Shown here: positions 49,045-59,998 of the stretch, piece by piece
Numbering within the stretch: the first letter of the stretch is position 1
Layout: each line of letters opens with the position of its first letter
NCBI RefSeq assembly: GCF_000620625.1
Contig: NZ_JIAW01000023.1
Location: forward strand, 49,506-113,505
Source: Mycobacterium sp. URHB0044
GTDB lineage: Bacteria; Actinomycetota; Actinomycetes; Mycobacteriales; Mycobacteriaceae
Direction: 5' to 3'
DNA: 64,000 bases
Made by a program: the position numbers and the translations under genes
The notes under the pieces: model-generated
What the model was told of the DNA's origin: nothing
What the model saw: the letters and a program-made list of their open reading frames with translations, nothing else
The model's database searches: none

Positions 49045-50172
49045 ATGAAGAATTCTCGGTTCGCCGTGACCGCCCTTGCCCTCCTCGTCGCAGGAGGGCT
49101 CGTCGCGTGCGCGCCGCCGGAAAAGGACAACGGGGGCGCGACCACCGACTCCGGTGTCAAGGCGAGCGAGGCGACCTCGGCAGGCGACTTCGGCGGCATC
49201 GACAAACTGGTCGAGGCCGCCAAGAAGGAAGGCGCGGTCAACGTCATTGCGCTGCCGCCGGACTGGGCGAACTACGGCGCGATCATGAAGGCCTTCGGCG
49301 ACAAGTACGGCATTAAGGTGAACTCCACGCAACCCGACGCCGCCAGCCAGGACGAGATCAACGCAGCCAACCAGCAGAAGGGCAAGTCCACCGCGCCTGA
49401 CGTGTTCGACCTCGGCCAGTCCGTCGCGCTGGCCAACACGGCCCTGTTCGCGCCGTACAAGGTGGAGACCTTCGGCGACATCTCGGACAGCTTCAAGGAT
49501 CCCGACGGCAAGTGGGTGAACGACTACGGCGGCTACATGTCGATCGGTTTCGACTCGTCGAAGGTGCCCGCGGTCACCGGCGTGAACGACCTGCTGAAGC
49601 CCGAGTTCAAGGGCAAGGTCGCGCTGAACGGTGACCCGACGCAGGCCGGCGCGGCGTTCTCCGGCGTCATGATGGTGTCGGTGTCCCAGGGTGGCTCGCC
49701 CGACGACATCGCGCCCGGCGTCGAGTTCTTCCGCAAGCTCAAGGAGGCAGGCAACTTCCTGCCGGTCGACCCGACGCCGGCGACCATCGAGTCCGGCCAG
49801 ACGCCGGTGGTGATCGACTGGGATTACCTCAACGTCGCCGAGACCAAGAAGCTGCCGTCGTGGAAGGTGGTCATCCCGCCGAACGCCGCGGTGGCCGGCT
49901 ACTACTACCAGGCGATCAACAAGGATGCGCCGCACCCGGCGGCGGCCCGGCTGTGGCAGGAGTTCCTCTACAGCGACGAGGGTCAGAACCTGTACCTGAA
50001 GGGTGGCGCGCGTCCGGTGCGGGCCGACACGATGGTCGCCAAGGGCACCATCGACCAGGCCGCCTACAAGGAGCTGCCGCCGGTGGACGGGGCCGCGACG
50101 TTCGTCTCGGTCGAGCAGAACCAGGCGGCGACCAAGTACCTCGAGGCCAACTGGGCGAAGGCGGTCGGCTGA
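49045..50172 (+). CDS. ABC importer, lipoprotein substrate-binding protein
   Basis: 375 residues from ATG 49045. A lipoprotein signal peptide ends in a lipobox LVAC with Cys22, so the protein is anchored outside the membrane. The mature part is a cluster D-like periplasmic binding protein (SBP_bac type, VNVIALPPDWANYGAIMKAF, then VVIDWDYLNVAE). It is the first of four genes: binding protein, two permeases, ATPase. The class resembles importers for polyamines, iron or phosphonates; no specificity can be read. It is followed immediately by the permease. Confidence 0.87.
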   Translation: MKNSRFAVTALALLVAGGLVACAPPEKDNGGATTDSGVKASEATSAGDFGGIDKLVEAAKKEGAVNVIALPPDWANYGAIMKAFGDKYGIKVNSTQPDAASQDEINAANQQKGKSTAPDVFDLGQSVALANTALFAPYKVETFGDISDSFKDPDGKWVNDYGGYMSIGFDSSKVPAVTGVNDLLKPEFKGKVALNGDPTQAGAAFSGVMMVSVSQGGSPDDIAPGVEFFRKLKEAGNFLPVDPTPATIESGQTPVVIDWDYLNVAETKKLPSWKVVIPPNAAVAGYYYQAINKDAPHPAAARLWQEFLYSDEGQNLYLKGGARPVRADTMVAKGTIDQAAYKELPPVDGAATFVSVEQNQAATKYLEANWAKAVG

Positions 50173-51020
50173 TTCTGCTCCGCCGACTGCGGGACGCGCT
50201 GCCCCTACTGCCGTTCTTCGTCCTCGTCGCCGTCTTCCTGATCGTCCCGACCATCACCGTCATCGTCAGCGCGTTCATCGATGACGGCCGGTTCTCGCTC
50301 GACCGCATCGAGGCGCTGTTCTCCGAGACGGCGTTGTCTGCGCTGAGCAAGAGCGTGCTGCTTTCTGGTAGCACCGCCGTGGCGGGCGCGGTGTTCGGTG
50401 CGCTGCTAGCGTGGCTGATCGTCAGCAGGCCGCCGACGTCGCTGATCCGCCGCACGGTGGTCTCGCTGTGCAGTGTGCTTGCCCAGTTCGGCGGTGTGGC
50501 ACTGGCTTTCGCGTTCCTCGCCACCATCGGACTGAACGGCGTGCTGACGCTGTGGGTGGCTGACCACCTCGGTGCGAACCTGGCGGGCTCCGGCTGGCTG
50601 TACGGACTGCCGGGTCTGATCCTGGTGTACACGTACTTTCAGATCCCGCTGATGGTGATCGTGTTCCTGCCCGCGCTCGAAGGGTTGCGCTCGCAGTGGC
50701 GCGAGGCAGCGATCAGCCTCGGCGCGTCGACGTGGCAGTACTGGCGCGAGGTGGGCATCCCGCTGCTCACCCCGGCGTTCCTCGCGTCGCTACTTCTGTT
50801 GTTCGCCAACGCCTTCGCGGCTTATGCGACGGCGGCAGCGCTGGTGAGCCAGGGCAGCCCGATCCTTCCGCTGCTGATCCGATCGGCACTGACCAGCGAG
50901 GTGGTGCTCGGTCAGGCCGGCTTCGCCTACGCGCTGGCATTGGAGATGATCGTCGTGGTCGCGGTGGTGATGTTGGCCTACAACCTGCTGATGCGCCGCA
51001 CCTCGAGGTGGCTGCGATGA
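50172..51020 (+). CDS. ABC importer permease 1 (no standard start codon)
   Basis: 282 residues if begun at ATT 50172, which overlaps the binding-protein stop (TGATT); CTG 50169 or 50175 are alternatives. The expected N-terminus (LLRRLRDALPLLPFFVLVA) is intact, but no ATG, GTG or TTG precedes it in frame, and the first TTG, near 50333, would delete helix one. GAAGGCGG at 50157-50164 could serve as ribosome site. Six helices and the EAA loop (EAAISLGASTWQYWREVGIP) are present. It forms the channel with permease 2. Either a rare start is used or the sequence has an error. Confidence 0.8.
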   Translation: MLLRRLRDALPLLPFFVLVAVFLIVPTITVIVSAFIDDGRFSLDRIEALFSETALSALSKSVLLSGSTAVAGAVFGALLAWLIVSRPPTSLIRRTVVSLCSVLAQFGGVALAFAFLATIGLNGVLTLWVADHLGANLAGSGWLYGLPGLILVYTYFQIPLMVIVFLPALEGLRSQWREAAISLGASTWQYWREVGIPLLTPAFLASLLLLFANAFAAYATAAALVSQGSPILPLLIRSALTSEVVLGQAGFAYALALEMIVVVAVVMLAYNLLMRRTSRWLR

Positions 51021-51796
51021 AGCCGAACGGTTCGACGTCGACGCGGGTGACGCGGGCGGGGCTGTGGGTGCTGTTCGGGGCGTTCTTCCTCTTTCCGCTC
51101 TACGCCATGGCCGACTTCTCCACCCGCAACCTGATCAAGGGCGGCCGCACGCTGACCGCATGGGCGAACCTGTTCGCCGACGACGCGCTGTATCAGGCGA
51201 TCATCACGTCGCTGTCGCTCGCAGTCCTGACGGTGACGGGCATGCTGATCGTGTTGGTGCCCACCATGATCTGGGTGCGACTGCGCGCGCCGTGGGCCAA
51301 GGGCGCCGTGGAGTTCCTCTGCCTGTTGCCGTTGACGATCCCCGCGTTGGTGATCGTCGTCGGACTGAAGAACGTGTACCTGTGGGTGACCTACCTGCTC
51401 GGCGAGTCCGCGCTGACACTGACGTTCGTCTACGTGGTCATCGTGCTGCCGTTCGCCTACCGGGCGATCGACGCCGCGCTGTCGGCGATCGACCTGCGGA
51501 CCCTGGCCGAGGCAGCCCGGTCGCTCGGCGCGGGGTGGACGACGGCCATCCTGCGCGTGGTGGTGCCGAACATCTGGTCGGGCATCCTGTCGGCCGCGTT
51601 CATCTCGGTGGCCGTCGTGCTCGGCGAATACACCATCGCCTCGCTATCCGGCTTCGAAACGCTGCAGGTGCAGATCGTCGCAATCGGCAAGAGTGACGGG
51701 CCGACCTCGGTGGCCGCATCGTTGGCCACGCTGCTGTTCGGTTTCGTTCTGCTGCTTGCCCTTTCATTGATTTCACGACGGAGGCGCCCCCTATGA
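51017..51796 (+). CDS. ABC importer permease 2
   Basis: 259 residues from ATG 51017, overlapping the permease 1 stop (ATGA). It has about six transmembrane helices and an EAA-type coupling loop (LAEAARSLGAGWTTAILRVV) that docks to the ATPase. Short basic ends (MKPNGSTSTRVTR, SLISRRRRPL) indicate inner-face termini. It partners permease 1; its ATP-binding gene follows with a further ATGA overlap. Confidence 0.9.
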   Translation: MKPNGSTSTRVTRAGLWVLFGAFFLFPLYAMADFSTRNLIKGGRTLTAWANLFADDALYQAIITSLSLAVLTVTGMLIVLVPTMIWVRLRAPWAKGAVEFLCLLPLTIPALVIVVGLKNVYLWVTYLLGESALTLTFVYVVIVLPFAYRAIDAALSAIDLRTLAEAARSLGAGWTTAILRVVVPNIWSGILSAAFISVAVVLGEYTIASLSGFETLQVQIVAIGKSDGPTSVAASLATLLFGFVLLLALSLISRRRRPL

Positions 51797-52842
51797 CCAC
51801 CAGCGTGGCGGTCGAACTGACTGACCTGACCCGGGTCTATGGCACCGTGCGGGCGCTCGACGGCCTGACCTTGCACATGGAGCCCGGCGAGTTCGTCGCG
51901 CTGCTCGGCCCCTCGGGGTGCGGCAAGACCACCGCCCTGCGGATCCTGGCCGGCCTCGACGAGGCGACGTCGGGGACGGTGTCGGTGAACGGCCGCGACA
52001 TCACCCGCGTGCCTGCGAACAAACGCGACATGGGCATGGTGTTCCAGGCCTACAGCCTCTTCCCACATCTGACGGCGCGCCAGAACGTCGAATTCGGGCT
52101 GAAGGTGCGGGGCAAGGCGAAGCGCAACCGCGCCGAGCGCGCCGCGGAGATGCTCGAGCTGGTCGGCCTTTCGGAGCACGTGGACAAGTACGCCGTCGAG
52201 CTATCCGGCGGGCAGCAACAGCGCGTTGCGTTGGCGCGCGCGTTGGCCATTCAGCCCAGTGTGTTGCTGCTCGACGAGCCGCTCTCGGCGCTCGACGCGA
52301 AGGTGCGTGCGCAGCTGCGCGACGAGATCCGCCGCGTGCAACTGGAAGTCGGTACGACGACGTTGTTCGTCACCCACGACCAGGAGGAGGCCTTGGCCGT
52401 GGCCGACCGGGTCGGCGTGATGAACAAGGGCAGGCTCGAACAACTCGATCCTCCCGCGAAGGTGTATGCCGATCCCGCAACGCCTTTCGTCGCCGAATTC
52501 GTCGGGCTCAACAACAAGGTGCCCGCGGAGGTAAGTTCGGGCCAGGCGCATGTGCTCGGCACGTCGGTGCCGACGCTGGCCGGTTCGATCGCCTCGGGTA
52601 CGGGCACCGCGCTGGTGCGGCCGGAGTCGGTGACGGTGACCACCGATCCCGCGGGCACGTCGACGGTGAAGTCGGTGGCATTCCTCGGGCCGATCTCGCG
52701 GGTGTACGTCGCGCTGCCCGACGGTGCCGTCATCGACGCTCAGCTGCCAAGCGCGTTGGCCCGCACGTTCGAGCCGGGTTCGCCGGTCACCGTGGGAGTG
52801 GAGCCGACGACGCTTCTGGTGGTGCCTGCTCAGACGTCCTGA
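51793..52842 (+). CDS. ABC importer ATP-binding protein
   Basis: 349 residues. Walker A is GPSGCGKTTALR, the Q-loop is VFQAYSLFPHLTARQ, the ABC signature is LSGGQQQRVALARAL, Walker B is LLLDEPLSALD, and the H-loop is FVTHDQEEAL. A C-terminal TOBE domain (from about residue 240) is typical of polyamine/iron/phosphonate-type importers (PotA/FbpC-like). The last 13 bp overlap the convergent PyrE-like gene. Together with 49045-51796 it makes a complete importer. Confidence 0.95.
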   Translation: MTTSVAVELTDLTRVYGTVRALDGLTLHMEPGEFVALLGPSGCGKTTALRILAGLDEATSGTVSVNGRDITRVPANKRDMGMVFQAYSLFPHLTARQNVEFGLKVRGKAKRNRAERAAEMLELVGLSEHVDKYAVELSGGQQQRVALARALAIQPSVLLLDEPLSALDAKVRAQLRDEIRRVQLEVGTTTLFVTHDQEEALAVADRVGVMNKGRLEQLDPPAKVYADPATPFVAEFVGLNNKVPAEVSSGQAHVLGTSVPTLAGSIASGTGTALVRPESVTVTTDPAGTSTVKSVAFLGPISRVYVALPDGAVIDAQLPSALARTFEPGSPVTVGVEPTTLLVVPAQTS

Positions 52843-53399
52843 ACCGGATCGATGCCGAGATCCTTGTACGTGACCAGCGCCGCGAACGGCACGTTGCGGG
52901 CGGCGAAGCGCTTGGCGGCGACGTCGCCACGGTCCACCATCGGGATCACGCCGGTGACGACGGCGCCGACGGCGGTCACCCGCTCGAGGGCCAACTCGGT
53001 GGAACCGCCCGTGCTGATCACGTCGTCGACGAGCAGGACGCGGGTGCCGGGTTCGAGCCGGGTGCCCTCGATCCACTGCTCCCTGCCGCGCTGCTTCTGC
53101 TCCTTGCGCACCGAGAACCACGCCTTGCCGGTCACCATCGCGACGCCGTGGGCCAGCGGATCGGCCCCCATGGTCAGCCCGCCGACGGCGTCGAACTCGA
53201 TGCCGGACCGTGCGGCGAGGTCTGCGACGGCCCGGCTGACGGTCGTCAACCGCTCGCCGGTGTCGACGGCGTACTTGCCGTCGATGTAGTCGTGACTCAG
53301 CTGACCGCTGACGAGCTTGAACGGCTCGTCGCGCCGCTCGTGGCCGCGGGTGCGGATCAAGTCGAAGGCGGCTTGCCAGGATTCGGGGCGCTCGGGCAT
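52830..53399 (-). CDS. Orotate phosphoribosyltransferase-like protein
   Basis: 189 residues, ATG 53399. The PRPP-binding loop VLLVDDVISTGGST is present, and KLVSGQLSHDYIDGKYAVD and the lysine-rich KEQKQRGREQW correspond to the OPRTase flexible loop region. It is shorter and more variable than housekeeping PyrE and sits away from pyrimidine genes, so it may be a paralogue. It would transfer ribose-5-phosphate from PRPP to orotate or a related base. Convergent with the ABC ATPase gene with a 13-bp overlap. Confidence 0.85.
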   Translation of the reverse strand: MPERPESWQAAFDLIRTRGHERRDEPFKLVSGQLSHDYIDGKYAVDTGERLTTVSRAVADLAARSGIEFDAVGGLTMGADPLAHGVAMVTGKAWFSVRKEQKQRGREQWIEGTRLEPGTRVLLVDDVISTGGSTELALERVTAVGAVVTGVIPMVDRGDVAAKRFAARNVPFAALVTYKDLGIDPVQDV

Positions 53400-53441
53400 A
53401 CGGCGATGGTATCGGCCCGGGGGCGGACGGGAGGGAAGCGG

Positions 53442-54242
53442 TCAGTCCTGCCGGGCGCGGCGCGCCAATTCGACTGTGGCGGCGCGCAATTCGTCGATCG
53501 AGTCGATCGGTGCTCCGTAGCCGATCCGGGTGTACGCCACTCCCCGGTCGGTGGTCACCCGTAGATCGAGCCCGTACCGGTCGGCGCCGGTGCAGGTGGC
53601 GTGCTGCGTGTCGGGGTAGCCGCCGAGCGTGCGGGCCATCGCGGTGAGCGCCGCCGCGTGGTCGGCATTGAGGTGCCCGACGGCGCCCGCGGCGCTGGGC
53701 TTGACCGGATCGGGTTGGGCCGCCGCGTAATCCTCTGCGGTCGCGGAGTCCATGCGGCCGTAGCCGCCGACCCAGCGCACCCGCTGCACGCGCAGCACCC
53801 AGAGCGTGAAGTCGGCGTAGTCGACGTAGTACTTGGCGGCGGGCACGGCGTCCAGATGTGCCTGGCGTGCCGCGGCGTGCTCGTCGCCGGACGGTTTCGC
53901 GACCACGCCGGCCAGCGTGATGCGCCCGTTGGCGAGTGGGTCGCCTTCGGTCGCAGGCGCCACGACCGACAGGCTGGCCCGCTGATCGCCTGACAGGTTG
54001 CGACCGTGCTCGGCGAGGTTGGACACGCACAGCACCGGCGCGCCACCGAGCAGCCCGTACGTCACGAACGAGGCCCACGGGTCTCCGTCCGCCGTCAACG
54101 ACGCGAGCGTGCCGACGTTCGTGGACGCCGCGATGGTGCGGGCTTCCTCGGCGGCCGATGGGCGCACGGCATCGACGGGAGGGTGCAGTGGGGGCGGGAC
54201 CGAGGGGGCGTCACCGGGGTCACCGTGGTCGCGGGAAGCCAC
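53442..54242 (-). CDS. HugZ-like split-barrel protein with DUF2470 domain
   Basis: 266 residues from GTG 54242. The N-terminal half is a PPOX-like split barrel (GTLASLTADGDPWASFV). The C-terminal half contains the DUF2470 signature HLNADHAAALTAMARTLGG. This two-domain layout is that of HugZ and related haem-utilisation proteins, although the first ~35 residues are Pro-rich and probably disordered. Haem degradation or binding is possible but not proven. No haem transport genes are adjacent. Confidence 0.82.
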   Translation of the reverse strand: MASRDHGDPGDAPSVPPPLHPPVDAVRPSAAEEARTIAASTNVGTLASLTADGDPWASFVTYGLLGGAPVLCVSNLAEHGRNLSGDQRASLSVVAPATEGDPLANGRITLAGVVAKPSGDEHAAARQAHLDAVPAAKYYVDYADFTLWVLRVQRVRWVGGYGRMDSATAEDYAAAQPDPVKPSAAGAVGHLNADHAAALTAMARTLGGYPDTQHATCTGADRYGLDLRVTTDRGVAYTRIGYGAPIDSIDELRAATVELARRARQD

Positions 54243-54389
54243 GTCGGCACCCTACACGCGCACCGGGCAACCATTCTTTTCTCCGTGGTCAATTCTTTTC
54301 GAGCAACCATTCATTTACGGAGTCGTAGTTTCTTATGTCACAATGGCCAAACGCTTTTCGGCGTTTTTGTTTTCGAGAAACGAGAGGTT

Positions 54390-55550
54390 GTGCCCGCCCC
54401 GGTCAGACGCTTGGCGATATTCATCGGCGCGCTTTCGGCGACGCTGGTTTTGAGCGGTGCCGCGGCGGGCATCGCATATGCCGAGCCTGACGATTCTGGC
54501 AACTCCGGCGATCCCGGAACCGGCACCGAGACGGGCACCGTCAGCGAACCTCCGACGACGGTGGCAACGCCCGTCGCACCCACCGATCCGCTCAGTCAAC
54601 TGCGCGAGGCGCTGCAGCGGCCGCTCAGCATCTTCGGAAACGGAAGGGCTCCAGGCGAGCCGACCACGAAGCCCGGCAGCAAGACGCCGGACCGGACCAA
54701 GCCCGAGCTCGAGCCGGAAGTGAAGCCCGATCCGCCCGTCGAGACGACGGAGGAGGGCACCGGTACCGAGGTGATCGAGCCCGAGGTGCCCGTCATCGAG
54801 CCCGAGATCCCCGAGAAGAAGCCGGAGCGACCGGCGCAGCGGTCGGTGGGAAGCAGTGCCGAGTTGACCATTGGCCCGGCGCACCTCGCGATTCCGCTCT
54901 TCACCATTCCCTGGACGACCGAGCGGACGTTCTCCATCAATCTCAGTGATCCCGAATCCGCCTTCTCGTCGGTGCAGGACACGTTCGCCAGTTTGAATTC
55001 GCTGTGGGCCGAGGCCTACGCGCCCTTCAACCCGTTCCCGCCGCCCCCGCCGAAGCCGACTTTGCGGACCATGGAGGAAGAGCCCGTCGTCGACTCCTCC
55101 GGCGGTGGCGGTAGTGGCGCCGTCCAACCGATGTTCGAGCACGTGGCGGACCTGCCGGTGCTGCAGGCGCCGACGGCCTTCCCCGTGGTGCGGCCGGGCC
55201 CGCCGCGTCCCGTCGCCGAGACCGTTCCCGCGGGTGCGGCGTCACCTCGGGTGCTCGGCGTCGGAACTGCCGGTGTGCGCGCGGTGGCGGGACGTGGCTC
55301 CGTCACGCAGGGGTCGGTGCAGGCCGGTGAGGCCACCCCGCGCTCCACGACGACGCCGACGGTCAACACGGCGTACCGCCAGGGGTTCACGCAAACCCTG
55401 CGCACCGCCAGGGCCGGGGAGATCGCCGTCGTCGCGTTGCCCGGGCTCGCCGGACTGCTGGCGATCACTGCGAGCGGCGGCGTGCTGGGTTACCGGCAGG
55501 CCAACTCCGGCCGTTACCTTCGCGCGGGGGCCGACCGCTTCCTGCAGTAG
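54390..55550 (+). CDS. Pro/Glu-rich secreted or surface-anchored protein
   Basis: 386 residues from GTG 54390, with GAGAGG close upstream. A signal peptide of about 30 residues ends near AYAEP. The exported part is rich in Pro, Glu and Thr, with repeated acidic-Pro stretches (VIEPEVPVIEPEIPEKKPE). Two short conserved-looking parts follow (SAELTIGPAHLAIPLFTIPW, then HVADLPVLQAPTAFPVVRPG). A hydrophobic helix near the C-terminus (VALPGLAGLLAITASGGVLG) and a basic end suggest membrane anchoring. No enzymatic domain. It may extend through the cell wall. Confidence 0.7.
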   Translation: MPAPVRRLAIFIGALSATLVLSGAAAGIAYAEPDDSGNSGDPGTGTETGTVSEPPTTVATPVAPTDPLSQLREALQRPLSIFGNGRAPGEPTTKPGSKTPDRTKPELEPEVKPDPPVETTEEGTGTEVIEPEVPVIEPEIPEKKPERPAQRSVGSSAELTIGPAHLAIPLFTIPWTTERTFSINLSDPESAFSSVQDTFASLNSLWAEAYAPFNPFPPPPPKPTLRTMEEEPVVDSSGGGGSGAVQPMFEHVADLPVLQAPTAFPVVRPGPPRPVAETVPAGAASPRVLGVGTAGVRAVAGRGSVTQGSVQAGEATPRSTTTPTVNTAYRQGFTQTLRTARAGEIAVVALPGLAGLLAITASGGVLGYRQANSGRYLRAGADRFLQ

Positions 55551-55581
55551 ATGTTTGCTGCTGCGGTGGTAACTTTCGTCG

Positions 55582-56094
55582 ATGGCGGCGCGAGAGGTCG
55601 TGGATCCGGCGGGGATTCGGTGGAACGTACGGCGACGGTGGTACGCGTGGCACCGGTTGTTGTCGTTCCGCGAGACGCTGAGCAATTCACCGAGCGAACC
55701 GGCGGAACCGGCGCCCGATGCCCCCGCCGATGAGGAATCGGCCGACTCCGGCCTACCGCGAAACGTCGTGTTGAAGGTGCTGCTGATCGTCCTGGCCGGC
55801 CTCGTGTGGGTCCTGCTCGGCGTCGGCAAGATCCTGATGTACTCGGCGGCCATCGTGCTGTTCGTCGTGCTGTCGCTCGCGGAATTGGTACTCGAACTCC
55901 TCGCGATGCCGGTGGTGCTGCTCCTCAGATTGCTGGGAGTGGCACGCTGGCCGGTCCAGATCAACCGGCAGGGCAAGCACTTCGCCACCAGATACGCGGA
56001 CGGTCTGGCCTCGGCGAGCGCGTTGCGCGACGAGGTGGCCGGCCAGATCGAGCTGGGCGGCCTGCCGTCCGAGGACGCCGCCGTCGCGGCGTAA
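55582..56094 (+). CDS. Two-helix membrane protein (hypothetical)
   Basis: 170 residues from ATG 55582. A soluble N-terminal ~60 residues with aromatic motif RWNVRRRWYAWHRLLSF is followed by two to three strongly hydrophobic helices (about 60-84 and 86-115). The cytosolic C-terminal tail contains ALRDEVAGQIELGGLP. It follows the surface-protein gene by 31 bp on the same strand, perhaps as its partner. No known family. Confidence 0.7.
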   Translation: MAAREVVDPAGIRWNVRRRWYAWHRLLSFRETLSNSPSEPAEPAPDAPADEESADSGLPRNVVLKVLLIVLAGLVWVLLGVGKILMYSAAIVLFVVLSLAELVLELLAMPVVLLLRLLGVARWPVQINRQGKHFATRYADGLASASALRDEVAGQIELGGLPSEDAAVAA

Positions 56095-56107
56095 CGGAGT
56101 CGGGGTC

Positions 56108-56572
56108 CTAGCCGCCGAGCGCGGCGATGAGGTCCTTGATCCGTGCCGACTCGTCCTCGGTGGGGGTCTCCTCCGCCTCGACGGCTTCGATCAGATCCCT
56201 GCGCAGGCCGACGCCGTTGCCGGCCTCCTTGGTCGACAACTTGGCATGTCCGCGCGCGACGTACAGGCGCTGGCCGAGTGTGGCGCCCGGCCCGTTCGCC
56301 GCCGTCTCCATCAGCTCGTCGTAGCGGCGCCGCACGTCACTGAGCGCGACGATCACCGTCGGCGTGACCCGGCTGCGACCCGCCGCATCGGACAGCGAGC
56401 CCTGGAGTTTGCGGAGCCCGGCGAGGATGACGCCGACGCGCCCCGGGTACTCCGGATCGCTCGGGTCGGGAAGCGACTCGATGGCGGCGGCGTACATGTG
56501 CATCGCCGCATCGGACAGACCAACGATTACTGGAGCTTCGCCGTCATTCGGCGCCGAATCAGCCACGCGCAC
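56108..56572 (-). CDS. XRE-like HTH regulator (conserved mycobacterial)
   Basis: 154 residues from GTG 56572. The N-terminal ~95 residues are helical (SDAAMHMYAAAIESLPDPSD). The C-terminal ~55 residues contain a lambda-repressor-like helix-turn-helix (LGQRLYVARGHAKLSTKEAG, then RRDLIEAVEAEE). Position divergent from treS (213 bp apart) makes it a candidate regulator of trehalose metabolism. The DNA-binding assignment is moderate. Confidence 0.7.
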   Translation of the reverse strand: MRVADSAPNDGEAPVIVGLSDAAMHMYAAAIESLPDPSDPEYPGRVGVILAGLRKLQGSLSDAAGRSRVTPTVIVALSDVRRRYDELMETAANGPGATLGQRLYVARGHAKLSTKEAGNGVGLRRDLIEAVEAEETPTEDESARIKDLIAALGG

Positions 56573-56784
56573 TCGATTCTCGTTCGGTTTTCCACTTCGC
56601 CAGTGATGGCTCGAGTGCCAGTCTGACGGACGCAGGACGCCGAAACGTTAACGCGTATCCGGTGCTTGTACAACCGCTACGTCTGCCCGGATTTGGCGCG
56701 GCCGCCGGACACCTCGGCAGTGAAAGTTTGCGCGCGAAATGCGGTGATTCAATTAGCGTCGCCGTGGGTAGGTTTGAACTCTGT
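56573..56784. promoter_or_regulatory. Divergent region, HTH regulator / treS
   Basis: 212 bp without a gene, between the regulator GTG (56572) and treS ATG (56785). It is AT-richer in places (GCGGTGATTCAATTAGCGTC). No strong ribosome site is seen before the treS ATG (GGTAGG at 56767-56772 is weak). Confidence 0.4.
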
Positions 56785-58580
<1,796 letters not shown>

Positions 58581-58584
<4 letters not shown>

Positions 58585-59927
58585 ACGCGCCGGCCCAACT
58601 TCCATGGACGACATGGTTGCCGTCGCAACGCTGGTATGCCGGGCGCAGCCGCGAATTGGCGGACGCCAGGCCCGGCGAGGTCGTGCCGTTGCGCGACGAT
58701 CTCGACGTCGTGCTGCTCGACGTCGACTACACCGACGGCTCGTCGGAGCGGTACCAGATTCTGATCCGCTGGGACACCGGTCCCATCGACGAGTACAACG
58801 TCGTCGCGACCATCGGCACCGTGGTGGACGAGCAAAGTGAGCGGACGGCGTACGACGCGCTGTACGACCCCGGCGCAGCAAAGGAACTGCTGTCGCTGAT
58901 CGACCAGTCGGCGTCGGTCGGGCCGCTGCGGTTTCTCAAGGAGCCGGAGGCGGAACTGCCGATGGACGCGGCGCCGCGGGTATCCAGCGCCGAGCAGAGC
59001 AACACCAGCGTGGTGTTCGAGGACGCAGCGATCTTCAAGGTGTTCCGTCGGGTCACACCCGGTGTGAACCCCGACATCGAGCTCGGCCGTGAGCTGGCGC
59101 GAGCCGGCAACCCGCACGTCGCCCAGCTCCTCGGCTCGTACGAGGCCGTCCTCGACGGTGAGCCCTACGCACTCGGCATGGTGGCCGAGTTCGCGGGCAA
59201 CTCCGCCGAGGGCTGGGACATGGCCTTGGCCAGCACGCGAGACCTGTTCGCCGAGGGCGACCTGTACGCCGACGAGGTGGGCGGCGACTTCGCGGGTGAG
59301 TCGTACCGGCTCGGCGAGGCGGTCGCGTCGGTGCACCTGACCTTGGCCGAGGCGCTCGGCACGTCGCACGTGCCGTTCCCGATGGACGCCCTGCTGGGCC
59401 GGCTGCACGCGGTGGCGAGGGCTGTTCCCGAACTGGAGCAGTACGTCACGACGATCGAGGAGCAGTACCGCAAGCTCGCCGACGAGACCATCGTCGTCCA
59501 ACGGGTGCACGGCGATCTGCACCTCGGGCAGGTGCTGCGCACCCCTGAGCGCTGGCTGCTGATCGACTTCGAGGGCGAACCCGGGCAGCCGCTCGACGAA
59601 CGGCGGCGGCCCGACTCGCCATTGCGGGACGTGGCGGGCGTGCTGCGGTCCTATGAGTACGCCGCCTATCAACGTCTCGTCGAACGCGGGGGAGATCCGC
59701 GGCAGGACAAGCAGCTGGCGGCACGCGCCCGCGAATGGGTGGAACGCAACTGCTCGTCGTTCGCCGAGGGATACACGGCGGGCGGCGGCACCGATCCCGC
59801 TCGTCAGCCCGACCTTCTCGCCGCCTACGAACTGGACAAGGCGGTGTACGAGGTCGGCTACGAGGCCAGGCACCGACCGGGATGGTTGCCCATTCCGATG
59901 GGTTCGATCGTCAGGCTCGTCGGCTGA
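58581..59927 (+). CDS. mak: Maltokinase Mak (Pep2)
   Basis: 448 residues from ATG 58581, coupled to treS by ATGA. The eukaryotic-kinase-like APH fold is shown by the catalytic loop VHGDLHLGQVL (about 309-319, Asp312) and the metal-binding LIDFEGEPG. An N-terminal cap (LPSQRWYAGRSREL) with the WFxGK-like arrangement is typical of maltokinases. It phosphorylates maltose at C1 with ATP, giving maltose-1-phosphate for the GlgE glucan pathway. Tight linkage with TreS allows channelling of maltose. Confidence 0.95.
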
Positions 59928-59998
59928 GCGTGTAACGGATCGGCGCTCACTGGTCACGGAAGAGACATACACGTTCGATTCCGACCAGGGAGACCGAC

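Noticed and set aside
47839..50172. A 777-codon plus-strand frame
   Set aside because: The upstream part is shadow of the PPOX and Pro-rich protein genes; the lipoprotein starts at ATG 49045 with a ribosome site and signal peptide.
52201..54078. A 625-codon minus-strand frame
   Set aside because: Arg/Gly-rich with no domain; it crosses the ABC ATPase, PyrE-like and HugZ-like genes, which are all well supported.
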